Shown: piece after piece, positions 25,183-33,067 of the stretch
Position numbering within the stretch: the first letter of the stretch is position 1
Layout of the letters: each line of letters starts with the position of its first letter
Assembly: GCF_947501385.1 (NCBI RefSeq)
Contig: NZ_CANMVP010000034.1
Span: forward strand, 1 to 39,355
DNA from: an uncultured Polaribacter sp.
GTDB lineage: Bacteria > Bacteroidota > Bacteroidia > Flavobacteriales > Flavobacteriaceae
Reading direction: 5' to 3'
DNA: 39,355 nt
Position numbers and translations under genes: made by a program
Notes under the pieces: model-generated
The model's database searches: none
What the model was told of the DNA's origin: nothing
Seen by the model: only the letters and a program-made list of their open reading frames with translations

Positions 25183-25211
25183 TTAACATTTGTATAACCA
25201 AACCTTAAAAT
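25183..25211 (+). promoter_or_regulatory. Pho-box-like triple repeat upstream of the lipoprotein gene
   Basis: Immediately after the receptor stop codon: TTAACAT-TTGT-ATAACCA-AACC-TTAAAAT, three 7-mers at 11-bp period. It faces the lipoprotein gene, so that gene may have its own regulated promoter; TTATTTTG (25242-25249) is a possible -7 element. Confidence 0.45.
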
Positions 25212-25277
25212 TTAGAACATATAAACTTAACAATAGTTCATTTATTTTGTATAAACAAAAACTAAAAATTCAATAAA

Positions 25278-27494
25278 ATGAAAAAACAGATTTTAAGTAT
25301 TTTAATGATAATGGCAAGTTTTACACTAGTAATATCTTGTGGAGATGACGATCCAATAATTACGTCTAGTTGTACAGATGGTATTCAAAATGGTGACGAA
25401 ACCGGGATAGATTGTGGAGGTTCTTTATGTGAACCATGTGCATCCAATTCAGTTTTAGAAGGAGATGTTACTGATGATGTAACTTTGGACGCTTCAATAA
25501 CATACGATTTGCAAGCAGCTTACGTTGTTAGAGATGGGGGTAAATTAAGAATTCCTGCTGGAACCATAATTAAAGCATCAGGAGGTACTGCTTCTTATAT
25601 TGCAGTGGCTCAAGGCGGGCAAATTTTTATTGATGGTAACAAAGATAATCCAGTTGTAATGACTTCAGGAAGCGCTTCTCCTGAAGCTGCAGATTGGGGT
25701 GGTTTAGTAGTTTGTGGTAAAGCACCAACAAATGTTGGTTCAACTTCAACATCAGAAGTAGCAGATTTAACTTATGGTGGTTCTGTTTCTGCCGATAATT
25801 CAGGTTCTATTCGTTACTTAAGAATAGAATATACAGGTGCAACTTTTAACAGTTCAAAAGAATTTAACGGTTTATCTTTATTTGGTGTGGGTTCAGGAAC
25901 AACTGTAGAATATGTACAATCTTTTGAAGGGGGAGATGATGGTATAGAATTTTTTGGAGGTACTGTAAGTGGTAATTATTTAGTTGCTACAAATTCTGGA
26001 GATGATTCAATTGACTTCGCTGACGGTTGGGCCGGGACTGGCGAAAACTGGTATATTTCTGGTGGAGCTCAAGCTGGTATAGAAGGTTCTAATAATGGTG
26101 ATAATGGAAATGCAACTCCGGTTACAATGGCAACTTTAAAGAACATTACGGTTGTTGGTCCAGTAGCTGAGGGTGCTTTATACTATAAAGAAGGTGGAGG
26201 TAACTTTACTATAGATAACTTTTATATTGCTAGTTCTAATTTAGGTGTTAAAGTAAGTTCTACAGATGCTGAAGCAGCTGCAAGATTAGAAGCTGGCGCT
26301 TTAGTAATGACAAATGTACAGTTTGCAAATAATATATCTGGTTTTGTTCAAACAGATTATACAGGAGCTAACGTTAACTTTATCAGTCAAGGTATTGCAA
26401 CTGGCGCTGGTAATGGAGCAGGTGCTCCTGATTGGGCTGCAGGTTGGACAAGAGGTTTAAGCAATAGTGGTGTGACATCAGAGAATTTAGCTGGTGAAGT
26501 AACTAGTGATGTTACTTTAAATGCCAATGTAGAATATTTATTAACAAGTTCTTTTGTTGTGAAAGATGGAGGAAAGTTGAGAATCCCTGCTGGAACTACA
26601 ATCAAAGCAACGGGTGGTACTGCTTCTTATATTGCGGTAGCACAAGGTGGTCAAATTTTTGTAGAGGGCACGGCTTCTAATCCAGTAGTTATGACCTCTG
26701 GAGTGTCAAATCCTGCAGCTGCAGATTGGGGTGGTTTAGTAATCTGTGGAAAAGCACCTACTAATGTAGGTTCGGTATCTACCTCAGAAGTAGCAGATTT
26801 AACGTATGGTGGTTCTGTTTCTGCCGATAATTCAGGTTCTATTCGCTATTTAAGAGTAGAGTATACAGGTGCAACTTTCAATAGTTCTAAAGAATTTAAT
26901 GGTGTATCTTTATTTGGTGTTGGTTCTGCAACAACTTTCGAGTATGTACAATCTTTTGAGGGAGGAGATGATGGGATCGAATTTTTTGGAGGTACTGTAA
27001 ATGGTAAGTACTTAGTTTCTACAAATTCTGGAGACGATTCAATAGATTTTGCTGATGGTTGGGCTGGAACTGGTGAAAACTGGTATATTTCTGGTGGAGC
27101 TCAAGCTGGTATAGAAGGTTCTAATAACGGAGATAATGGAAATGCAACTCCTATTACAATGGCAACATTAAAAAATATTACAGTTGTTGGTCCTGTTGCT
27201 GAAGGTGCTCTTTATTTTAAAGAAGGTGGAGGAAATGTCACTATTGATAATTTTTATATTTCTGGTGTTGATTTAGGTGTAAAGGTAAGCTCAAGTGATG
27301 CTGAAGCTGCTGTTAGAATAGAAAATGGTGATTTAAAAATGACTAATGTTCAATTTGTGAATAGTCTTTCTGGTTTTCTATCTACAGATTATAGTGGTGC
27401 AAACCAATCATTTATTATTGAAGGAACTGCAACTGGTGCAGGTAATGGAGCTGATGCTCCTACTTGGACAAATGGTTGGACGAAAGGATTATAG
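25278..27494 (+). CDS. Surface lipoprotein with two tandem beta-helix-like domains
   Basis: A 738-residue lipoprotein: lipobox VISC with lipidated Cys at residue 21, followed by GDDDP, which resembles the acidic lipoprotein export signal that sends Bacteroidota lipoproteins to the cell surface. Residues 32-54 form a small Cys cluster (CTDGIQNGDETGIDCGG then C..C). Two ~335-residue copies follow (from ~60 and ~404) with repeated motifs: VVxDGGKLRIPAGTxIKA, SYIAVAQGGQIF, AADWGGLV, SFEGGDDGIEFFGGTV, NSGDDSIDFADGWAGTGENWY. Short Gly-rich strand repeats suggest right-handed beta-helices. Some databases label relatives 'multidrug transporter', which the sequence does not support. Position after a TonB receptor suggests it captures or processes the receptor's substrate. 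A strong terminator follows. Confidence 0.82.
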   Translation: MKKQILSILMIMASFTLVISCGDDDPIITSSCTDGIQNGDETGIDCGGSLCEPCASNSVLEGDVTDDVTLDASITYDLQAAYVVRDGGKLRIPAGTIIKASGGTASYIAVAQGGQIFIDGNKDNPVVMTSGSASPEAADWGGLVVCGKAPTNVGSTSTSEVADLTYGGSVSADNSGSIRYLRIEYTGATFNSSKEFNGLSLFGVGSGTTVEYVQSFEGGDDGIEFFGGTVSGNYLVATNSGDDSIDFADGWAGTGENWYISGGAQAGIEGSNNGDNGNATPVTMATLKNITVVGPVAEGALYYKEGGGNFTIDNFYIASSNLGVKVSSTDAEAAARLEAGALVMTNVQFANNISGFVQTDYTGANVNFISQGIATGAGNGAGAPDWAAGWTRGLSNSGVTSENLAGEVTSDVTLNANVEYLLTSSFVVKDGGKLRIPAGTTIKATGGTASYIAVAQGGQIFVEGTASNPVVMTSGVSNPAAADWGGLVICGKAPTNVGSVSTSEVADLTYGGSVSADNSGSIRYLRVEYTGATFNSSKEFNGVSLFGVGSATTFEYVQSFEGGDDGIEFFGGTVNGKYLVSTNSGDDSIDFADGWAGTGENWYISGGAQAGIEGSNNGDNGNATPITMATLKNITVVGPVAEGALYFKEGGGNVTIDNFYISGVDLGVKVSSSDAEAAVRIENGDLKMTNVQFVNSLSGFLSTDYSGANQSFIIEGTATGAGNGADAPTWTNGWTKGL
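25455..26459 (+). repeat. Internal duplication, copy 1
   Basis: First of two ~1-kb coding copies in the lipoprotein gene, offset by 1032 bp from copy 2. The protein copies are highly similar, identical over long blocks such as DLTYGGSVSADNSGSIRYLR. Confidence 0.9.
26487..27491 (+). repeat. Internal duplication, copy 2
   Basis: Second copy, ending in WTxGL like copy 1. Silent differences are spread along its length, so the duplication is not brand new, yet the protein is well conserved between copies. Confidence 0.9.
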
Positions 27495-27514
27495 AAATTA
27501 TAATTTGTCTAGTC

Positions 27515-27548
27515 CTAAAAAACCGAGCAGCTTGCTCGGTTTTTTTTA
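27515..27548 (+). terminator. Strong intrinsic terminator after the lipoprotein gene
   Basis: ACCGAGCA pairs with TGCTCGGT around a short loop, flanked by A- and T-runs (eight T after the stem). It ends the receptor-lipoprotein unit and separates it from the next gene. Confidence 0.92.
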
Positions 27549-27647
27549 TATAATTTATTTTTCTTAACTATTCAATAACTTATTTTTAACAGCTTATTCA
27601 TTTAATTTTTAGACATTTAATATGTAAAACTCTAAAAACATTTTATT

Positions 27648-29348
27648 ATGAAAAAAAAATATTATATAATAATTTTCTTAACGTTTTTATACACTTTAGG
27701 TTATTCACAAAATTATAATTATCACAGGTTGGCAACATACTCTAACCTTACGAATGCTTGTTCAGAAAATAGTAGTGATAGGTTTATTGTTAAAGTAAAT
27801 ATAGATGATGTTCTTTTAACTAATGGAGAATATTATTATATTGACTTAGGAACTAATTTTGGATTAGGAAAAAGGTATTGTAAAGTATTGAATAATTCAA
27901 TTGGTTCAGGTGATGCTGATTTTAATTTAACCGATAATTTATTAAAATCTCAAAATTCTTTTAATCCTTGTAATTCGGGCTATTATTATTTTAATTTTTC
28001 AACTTATTCTACAGCTGAATATGCTTGCACTGAAAATCAATCTGATCGTTTTCAAATAAAAGTAAATTTTCTTATGGATAATGTAACATATAATAATTTG
28101 AATGTTAATACTACTCCGATTAAAATAGATTTTGGAAATACTTTTAATTTAGGTGTACGTTATTGTAAAATTAATAATAAGAGTTTGGGAAAAGGAGATG
28201 CTGATGTGGATTTGAATTCTTTTAATTCAACAATAATCAATTTTCTTTCTAATTCACCATGTGAAGAAACCTTTTATAGATATCATAGAGTAATAACTTT
28301 TACAAGTTTAGAGAGAGCTAAAAATTATTTATGTAATAGTAATAATGCTAATGATGGGGTTTTTAAAATAAATTTTAGGATTGATCAATTGCTAAATATA
28401 AATAAAATTTTTCAAGCAAATTTTGGAAGTAACTTCAGTTTAGGGAATAGATATTTTGTAGTTTTAAATAGATATAATGGAAGTGGTGATGCTGATTTTG
28501 ATATGGATGTAAGTAGTATAAATTTTAACAGCATCGGTTGTGTCTTGGATTCTGATAATGATGGAGTCCCAGATTCAAATGATAATTGCCCTAACAATCC
28601 AAATACGAATCAATCAGATATAGACAATGATGGTATTGGAGATGTATGTGATTCTGTAAATAATAACACAACAGATTTAGAAATAAATGAAAATAATGTT
28701 CATTTAACTAGTGATTGCTTTAGTTGTTGGAGTGTTGTAGCTAACTTAAATAGTAATTCTCAAAGACACATTGCTAATGAATTTGGTACAGCATTGAATT
28801 TTTCCCTTTTAATAATTGAAAATAGTGGAAATATTGCTACCCCTTCAACCAAAATTAATTATTATTTATCTACAGATAATAGTTTAAGTTCTAATGATTA
28901 TAAATTTTCAAAATCTACAAGTGTTCCCGCAATTAATTCTGGGCAATATTATAATGCAGCAACCTCATTAAGTGGTAATGATTTTAAAAATTCTGGAGCA
29001 CCTTATGGCTACTATTATTTTATTATAAAAGTTGATGCTGATGCGCAAATAAATAATGAGATTTCAGAAACAAATAATACTGTTAGCTTCAGAATAAGAT
29101 ATAGAAAGGATACTTTTAGTAAAGTAGGGGCTTCGAAATTAATTCTTATGACTGATGATATTAATGAACAAGAAGATATTCTAAATAATAATAAAATCAC
29201 TGTCTATGATATTTTAGGTAAGATAATTGTTAAAGAAACTGTTATAAGAGGTTTTTTTGAAAATAAAGAAATTTTCAAAAATCTTAAAAATGGTGTTTAC
29301 ATTATTAAAACAGATTCTGAAATTAGAAAGATTTTGATAAATAATTAA
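27648..29348 (+). CDS. Secreted T9SS type A protein with three unrecognised repeats, TSP3 and CARDB-like domains
   Basis: A 566-residue exported protein. Signal peptide (MKKKYYIIIFLTFLYTLGYSQ); three ~90-residue repeats at ~22-108, 112-205 and 208-298, each with a Cys-containing stretch after the first strand (ACSENSSDRF, ACTENQSDRF) and the hallmark GxRYCKxxNxSxGxGDAD; a thrombospondin type 3 calcium-binding segment ~300-340 (DSDNDGVPDSNDNCPNNPNT); a CARDB-like domain ~345-485 (HIANEFGTALNFSLLIIENSG, IKVDADAQINNEISETNN); and a C-terminal Por sorting domain (NNKITVYDILGKIIVKETV, LKNGVYIIKTD). It should be exported by the T9SS and attached or released at the surface. Base composition is more AT-rich than its neighbours. 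The repeats match no family I know. Confidence 0.83.
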   Translation: MKKKYYIIIFLTFLYTLGYSQNYNYHRLATYSNLTNACSENSSDRFIVKVNIDDVLLTNGEYYYIDLGTNFGLGKRYCKVLNNSIGSGDADFNLTDNLLKSQNSFNPCNSGYYYFNFSTYSTAEYACTENQSDRFQIKVNFLMDNVTYNNLNVNTTPIKIDFGNTFNLGVRYCKINNKSLGKGDADVDLNSFNSTIINFLSNSPCEETFYRYHRVITFTSLERAKNYLCNSNNANDGVFKINFRIDQLLNINKIFQANFGSNFSLGNRYFVVLNRYNGSGDADFDMDVSSINFNSIGCVLDSDNDGVPDSNDNCPNNPNTNQSDIDNDGIGDVCDSVNNNTTDLEINENNVHLTSDCFSCWSVVANLNSNSQRHIANEFGTALNFSLLIIENSGNIATPSTKINYYLSTDNSLSSNDYKFSKSTSVPAINSGQYYNAATSLSGNDFKNSGAPYGYYYFIIKVDADAQINNEISETNNTVSFRIRYRKDTFSKVGASKLILMTDDINEQEDILNNNKITVYDILGKIIVKETVIRGFFENKEIFKNLKNGVYIIKTDSEIRKILINN

Positions 29349-29356
29349 TAATTAAG

Positions 29357-29391
29357 GATAAAGATACAGGCTTAAAGCCTGTATCTTTATT
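29357..29391. terminator. Bidirectional terminator
   Basis: ATAAAGATACAGGCTT and AAGCCTGTATCTTTAT form a perfect 16-bp inverted repeat with a 1-base centre, lying between the convergent T9SS protein gene and the HMA lipoprotein gene. Confidence 0.85.
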
Positions 29392-29405
29392 TATAGAAAA
29401 CAATT

Positions 29406-29834
29406 TTATTCAGCTTTTTTTGAACAACAAGCCATTTTACAATCTTCTTTGCAAGCTGTTTTATCACTTTTTAGTTCACATTTTTCTTTACAGGCATCAG
29501 TACAAGAATGAGCTACTTTTTTAGTTGCTGAGGCTTTGTATAAATCTCCGCCTGCAATGCCATCAACAAAAGCAATTAGATCTTTTTTAGAAGTTGTATA
29601 CGCATCAAACGATATGTTAGCAATACTATCGTTAAAAATTACTTTGGCGTCTAGCACGCCTTCTTTTTTAGACAATTTAGATTGTATGGTTTTTGCACAA
29701 CCAATTTCACAAGTCATACCAGAAATGGCAAGAGAAATAGTTTCTTTTTTAATTTCTTTAACGGGTTCTGTTTTGCATCCTGTTAGGATAAGACAAGCAA
29801 TAGCTATTGAAAATATTATTTTTTGAGCTTTCAT
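29406..29834 (-). CDS. Heavy-metal-associated (HMA) lipoprotein with Cys-rich tail
   Basis: A 142-residue lipoprotein: signal peptide with lipobox LTGC (Cys20), an HMA ferredoxin-like fold ~33-98 (ISLAISGMTCEIGCAKTIQSKLSKKEGVLDAKVIFNDSIANISFD), and a tail with seven Cys in the pattern CxxxCxxxC-x8-CxxxCxxxCC. The HMA metal loop is C42-x3-C46 (GMTCEIGC), one residue longer than the canonical CxxC. A likely role is binding copper or another thiophilic metal in the periplasm or at a membrane surface. No other metal gene is adjacent; the neighbours are an EamA transporter (divergent) and a secreted protein (convergent). Confidence 0.85.
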   Translation of the reverse strand: MKAQKIIFSIAIACLILTGCKTEPVKEIKKETISLAISGMTCEIGCAKTIQSKLSKKEGVLDAKVIFNDSIANISFDAYTTSKKDLIAFVDGIAGGDLYKASATKKVAHSCTDACKEKCELKSDKTACKEDCKMACCSKKAE

Positions 29835-29927
29835 TAGATTCTGTTATTAAATTATATTACAAATTTATCAATATTAAGATTGATATCTTAATAATTATTA
29901 GACTTTTGCAACTTGAAAAGATAAAGC

Positions 29928-30803
29928 ATGAATAATCAACAACAAAAATGGTTGTATTTGGTCTTACTTTCTTTGGTTTGGGGAAGTTCTTTTATTTTAA
30001 TGAAAAAAGCCTTGTTGGGAGTTACGCCTATTCAATTAGGAGCTTTAAGAATGATATTTACTGCGATTTTTTTACTTGCTGTTGCGCCAAAATCCTTAAA
30101 AAAAATTCAAAAGAAGCATTATAAATACATTGTTTACACGGCTCTTACAGGTACTTTTATTCCAGGGTTTTTGTTTGCTTTTGCCATTACAACAATAGAC
30201 AGTTCTATTGTATCTATTCTAAATTCACTAACCCCTTTTAATACACTAATTTTTGGAGCACTATTTTTTGGTTTTGCTTTTAAGAGAACGCAATTGTACG
30301 GAATTTTAATTGGTTTGGTTGGGACGTTAATTTTAATTCTGAAGGGCGCAGCTTTAAACCCAAATCAGAATTATTGGTATGCCTTATTAATTATTGTGGC
30401 CTCTGTAGGTTATGCTTTTAATGCAAATATGGTAAAGAAGTATTTAGACGATTTAAATGCACTTTCCATCGTAACGGGTAATTTTTTATTGCTAATTATA
30501 CCCGCAACCATTGTTTTGGCTTTTACAGATTTCTTTACAACATTTAGTTTTAAAGATGAAGTGTTGATGCAGTCTTTAGGGTATCTAGCAATTCTATCGA
30601 TTGTAGGAACAGGAATCGCAAAAACGATTTATAATAAATTGGTTCATATTTCAGATCCTGTTTTTTCATCATCAGTAACCTATTTAATTCCTATTGTAGC
30701 AATTTTCTGGGGATTGTTAGATGGCGAAGCGTTAAGTCCACTTCAAATATTTGCAGGAGTTATTATTTTATTAGGAGTGTATTTGGTGAACAAGACGAAA
30801 TAG
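29928..30803 (+). CDS. EamA/DMT family transporter
   Basis: A 291-residue inner-membrane protein with ten predicted helices in two EamA halves: first half with LVWGSSFILMKKALLGVTPIQLGALRMIFTAIFLL and SSIVSILNSLTPFNTLIFGALFFG, second half with YALLIIVASVGYAFNANMVKKYL and SDPVFSSSVTYLIPIVAIFWGLLDGEALS. Typical drug/metabolite exporters of this family move amino acids or other small metabolites; the substrate cannot be told from sequence. The ATG at 29928 gives a normal N-terminus (MNNQQQKWLYLVLLSLVWGSS). Divergent from the HMA lipoprotein and followed by repetitive intergenic DNA. Confidence 0.9.
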   Translation: MNNQQQKWLYLVLLSLVWGSSFILMKKALLGVTPIQLGALRMIFTAIFLLAVAPKSLKKIQKKHYKYIVYTALTGTFIPGFLFAFAITTIDSSIVSILNSLTPFNTLIFGALFFGFAFKRTQLYGILIGLVGTLILILKGAALNPNQNYWYALLIIVASVGYAFNANMVKKYLDDLNALSIVTGNFLLLIIPATIVLAFTDFFTTFSFKDEVLMQSLGYLAILSIVGTGIAKTIYNKLVHISDPVFSSSVTYLIPIVAIFWGLLDGEALSPLQIFAGVIILLGVYLVNKTK

Positions 30804-30810
30804 ATTTAAG

Positions 30811-30837
30811 TTTCAGGTTTCAGGTTTCAGGTTTCAG
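30811..30837 (+). repeat. Tandem TTTCAGG heptamer, nearly four copies
   Basis: TTTCAGG occurs three times in a row plus TTTCAG, eight bases after the EamA stop. It is followed by a degenerate GTCATTCAGAAGGAGG stretch (30868-30883) like the dispersed intergenic repeats of flavobacterial genomes. Confidence 0.85.
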
Positions 30838-30936
30838 CGTTTCAAGATTTAAGAAAAATTAGTTTCTGTCATTCAGAAGGAGGAATAATTGAAGCACCTC
30901 TTAGATGAAAGATTTTTATCAACTTCAAAATTTAAA

Positions 30937-30979
30937 ACAAAAAAAGAGTCAAAACGCAGTGTCTTGACTCTTTTTTTTA
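30937..30979. terminator. Bidirectional terminator of the M16 peptidase operon
   Basis: AAAAGAGTCAA pairs with TTGACTCTTTT around an 11-nt loop; A- and T-runs on either side allow termination on both strands. It lies just beyond the 3' end of the minus-strand M16 gene. Confidence 0.88.
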
Positions 30980-30999
30980 TACTCTTGTATCTGTTTTAA

Positions 31000-33048
31000 T
31001 TATTTAAAATCTGCGTCAGAAACACCTTCGTTTATTTTAATTTCTGCAACTTTGAAATCTAACGTCATTGGGCCACTTTTTAGAGCAACTGAATGAGGAA
31101 ACATAATTCCGTTTACCTCTTTATAATCAGCAAAAGTTGTAGGAACTTCTATTTCTTTACCGTCTGGAGTTTTTACAGTTTTTATTTCTTTAGCTTTTAA
31201 ACCTGTTTTTACATTGTAGAAAACTTCAGTATTACCAAGTACGATAACAAAATAATTTTTACCATCAATAGGTTCAATTCTATCAAGCTTTCCCATTTTA
31301 TAGGAAGCATCATTAAAAGGAGCTAAAACAGCTTTGGCTTCTAAAACTTCTTCTGGTTTCATTTCCATTTTTTGTCCTCTTGCTTCTTGGTATCCTTTTG
31401 TTCCGTCAAAAATAATTTTTTGCATTGCATTTCCCATTACAGAAATTACCATTGATGATTTGTTTGGCGCAGCAGCTTTACGTGTCATTACCAAAGGAGT
31501 TCCTTGAATAGTTGCGTTCGAAACAATCATTGTTGTATTTACAGCCATTACTTTGTCTTTACCTCCAATGGCTTCAAAGTATTTATCTACTACTTGTGCT
31601 GCAGTCATTCCTGCAGGAATTGGCAACGTCATTGCTGGTTTTACAGTTGGGTTTCCTTCTTTATCAAAATAATTGATTACATAATCTGTATTCTCTAAAT
31701 TTTTTAAAACATCAATTCCTTTCCCCGTAATAACAATTCTTGCTTTGTCTGCTCTAAAATATTTAATGGCAGCATTTTGAACATCATCTAAAGTAACAGC
31801 ATTTATGTTTTTTAAATAGTTTTCATAATAATCTTCTGGCAAGTTATTTTGTAAAATACTTAACGCGTAACTGGCAACTGTACTTGGTCTTTCTACTGCT
31901 TTTACAAAATTTCCTAAGTATTTTGCTTTTGCAATATCTAACTCTTGTTGAGTTGCTTTTTGATAACGAATTTTGTTGATTTCTTTCATTGCTTCCACAA
32001 CCGCGCTGTCTGTAACCATATTTCTTACAGAGGCAGACATCTTAAACCTAGAAGCATATCTATTTGCACCAACTCCAGAGTAAGCACCATAAGTATATCC
32101 TTTGTCTTCACGAAGATTTTTATACAATCTACCAGTTCCGCCACCACCAAGAATTTGGTTGGCTAATAAAACAGCATAATAATCTTTGTCGTTCATTTTT
32201 AAATCTACAGCACTAATAATGGCCATTTCAGATTGCACTGCATTTGGCATGTTAATAAAGTTTATTTCTGTAGTTGCAGGGTTTTTTACTTCTGGTAAAA
32301 CCTGTGGCGTGATTACTCCTGGTTTCCAAGCACTAAATAATGAGGTAACTTGTTTTTTTACATCTTTAAAATTTACATCACCAATAATTACCAAATACGC
32401 ATTGTTTGGTTTAAAAGTTTTTGTATATAAATTTTTAACATCTTGTAAAGTGATGTTTTTTAAAGTTTCTAAAGTTGTAAATTCTCCATAAGGATGCTCT
32501 TTACCATACGTTAAAGCTCTATCTACTTGACCCGCAATAGCAGCAACACTCTTTTGATTTGCTTTAATGCCATCTTCAGATTGTTTCATTTGTTTGTCAA
32601 ATTCCTCTTGCGCAAAAACAGGATTAAAAGCAGCATCTGCCATTAATTCTAAAACTTCAGGAAAATATCTAGATAAAGAGCTTGCAAAAGCACTTTCTGA
32701 GCCAAAACTAATTCTAGCACCTAAGTAATCTACCTTAGAATCAAAATCTTCTTTAGACATGTTTGTAGATCCTGTACCTAACATACCACCTACAAAACCT
32801 TCTACACCAGATTTATTTCCGTGAGCCATTGGTTGATTGTCTATATCTAAAGTTACAGAAACTCTAGGTAATTTATGATTTTCTACAACTAATACTTGCA
32901 GTCCGTTTTTTAAAGTAAACTTCTTTGGAGTTCCTATATTAATTTTTGGAGCGGGTCCAGATGCTGGCATTTTGGTTCTATCAACTTGAGCAGAAATACT
33001 CATTGATAAGAATAAAAATGTAATTATTGAAAATATATTTGTTTTCAT
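31000..33048 (-). CDS. M16 family peptidase-like protein without HxxEH, with LolA-like C-terminal domain
   Basis: A 682-residue exported protein: signal peptide (MKTNIFSIITFLFLSMSISAQ), two M16 halves (~38-260 and ~265-470) and a C-terminal extension (~478-682) resembling LolA-like outer-membrane lipoprotein-sorting folds (AAQVVDKYFEAIGG, MVISVMGNAMQKIIFDGTKGY, GIMFPHSVALKSGPMTLDFKVAEI). At the place of the zinc site it reads GVEGFVGGMLGTGS, so the HxxEH residues are missing; it keeps the substrate-binding R/Y-type segment (LREDKGYTYGAYSGVGAN). This fits the inactive partner of a heterodimeric M16B protease whose active subunit is encoded 19 bp upstream. Confidence 0.9.
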   Translation of the reverse strand: MKTNIFSIITFLFLSMSISAQVDRTKMPASGPAPKINIGTPKKFTLKNGLQVLVVENHKLPRVSVTLDIDNQPMAHGNKSGVEGFVGGMLGTGSTNMSKEDFDSKVDYLGARISFGSESAFASSLSRYFPEVLELMADAAFNPVFAQEEFDKQMKQSEDGIKANQKSVAAIAGQVDRALTYGKEHPYGEFTTLETLKNITLQDVKNLYTKTFKPNNAYLVIIGDVNFKDVKKQVTSLFSAWKPGVITPQVLPEVKNPATTEINFINMPNAVQSEMAIISAVDLKMNDKDYYAVLLANQILGGGGTGRLYKNLREDKGYTYGAYSGVGANRYASRFKMSASVRNMVTDSAVVEAMKEINKIRYQKATQQELDIAKAKYLGNFVKAVERPSTVASYALSILQNNLPEDYYENYLKNINAVTLDDVQNAAIKYFRADKARIVITGKGIDVLKNLENTDYVINYFDKEGNPTVKPAMTLPIPAGMTAAQVVDKYFEAIGGKDKVMAVNTTMIVSNATIQGTPLVMTRKAAAPNKSSMVISVMGNAMQKIIFDGTKGYQEARGQKMEMKPEEVLEAKAVLAPFNDASYKMGKLDRIEPIDGKNYFVIVLGNTEVFYNVKTGLKAKEIKTVKTPDGKEIEVPTTFADYKEVNGIMFPHSVALKSGPMTLDFKVAEIKINEGVSDADFK

Positions 33049-33067
33049 TGTTCTTATTTTTATGTGA

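Noticed and set aside
25278..27494. 'Multidrug transporter' label sometimes given to such proteins
   Set aside because: There are no membrane helices beyond the lipoprotein signal; the sequence is a Gly-rich beta-repeat lipoprotein.
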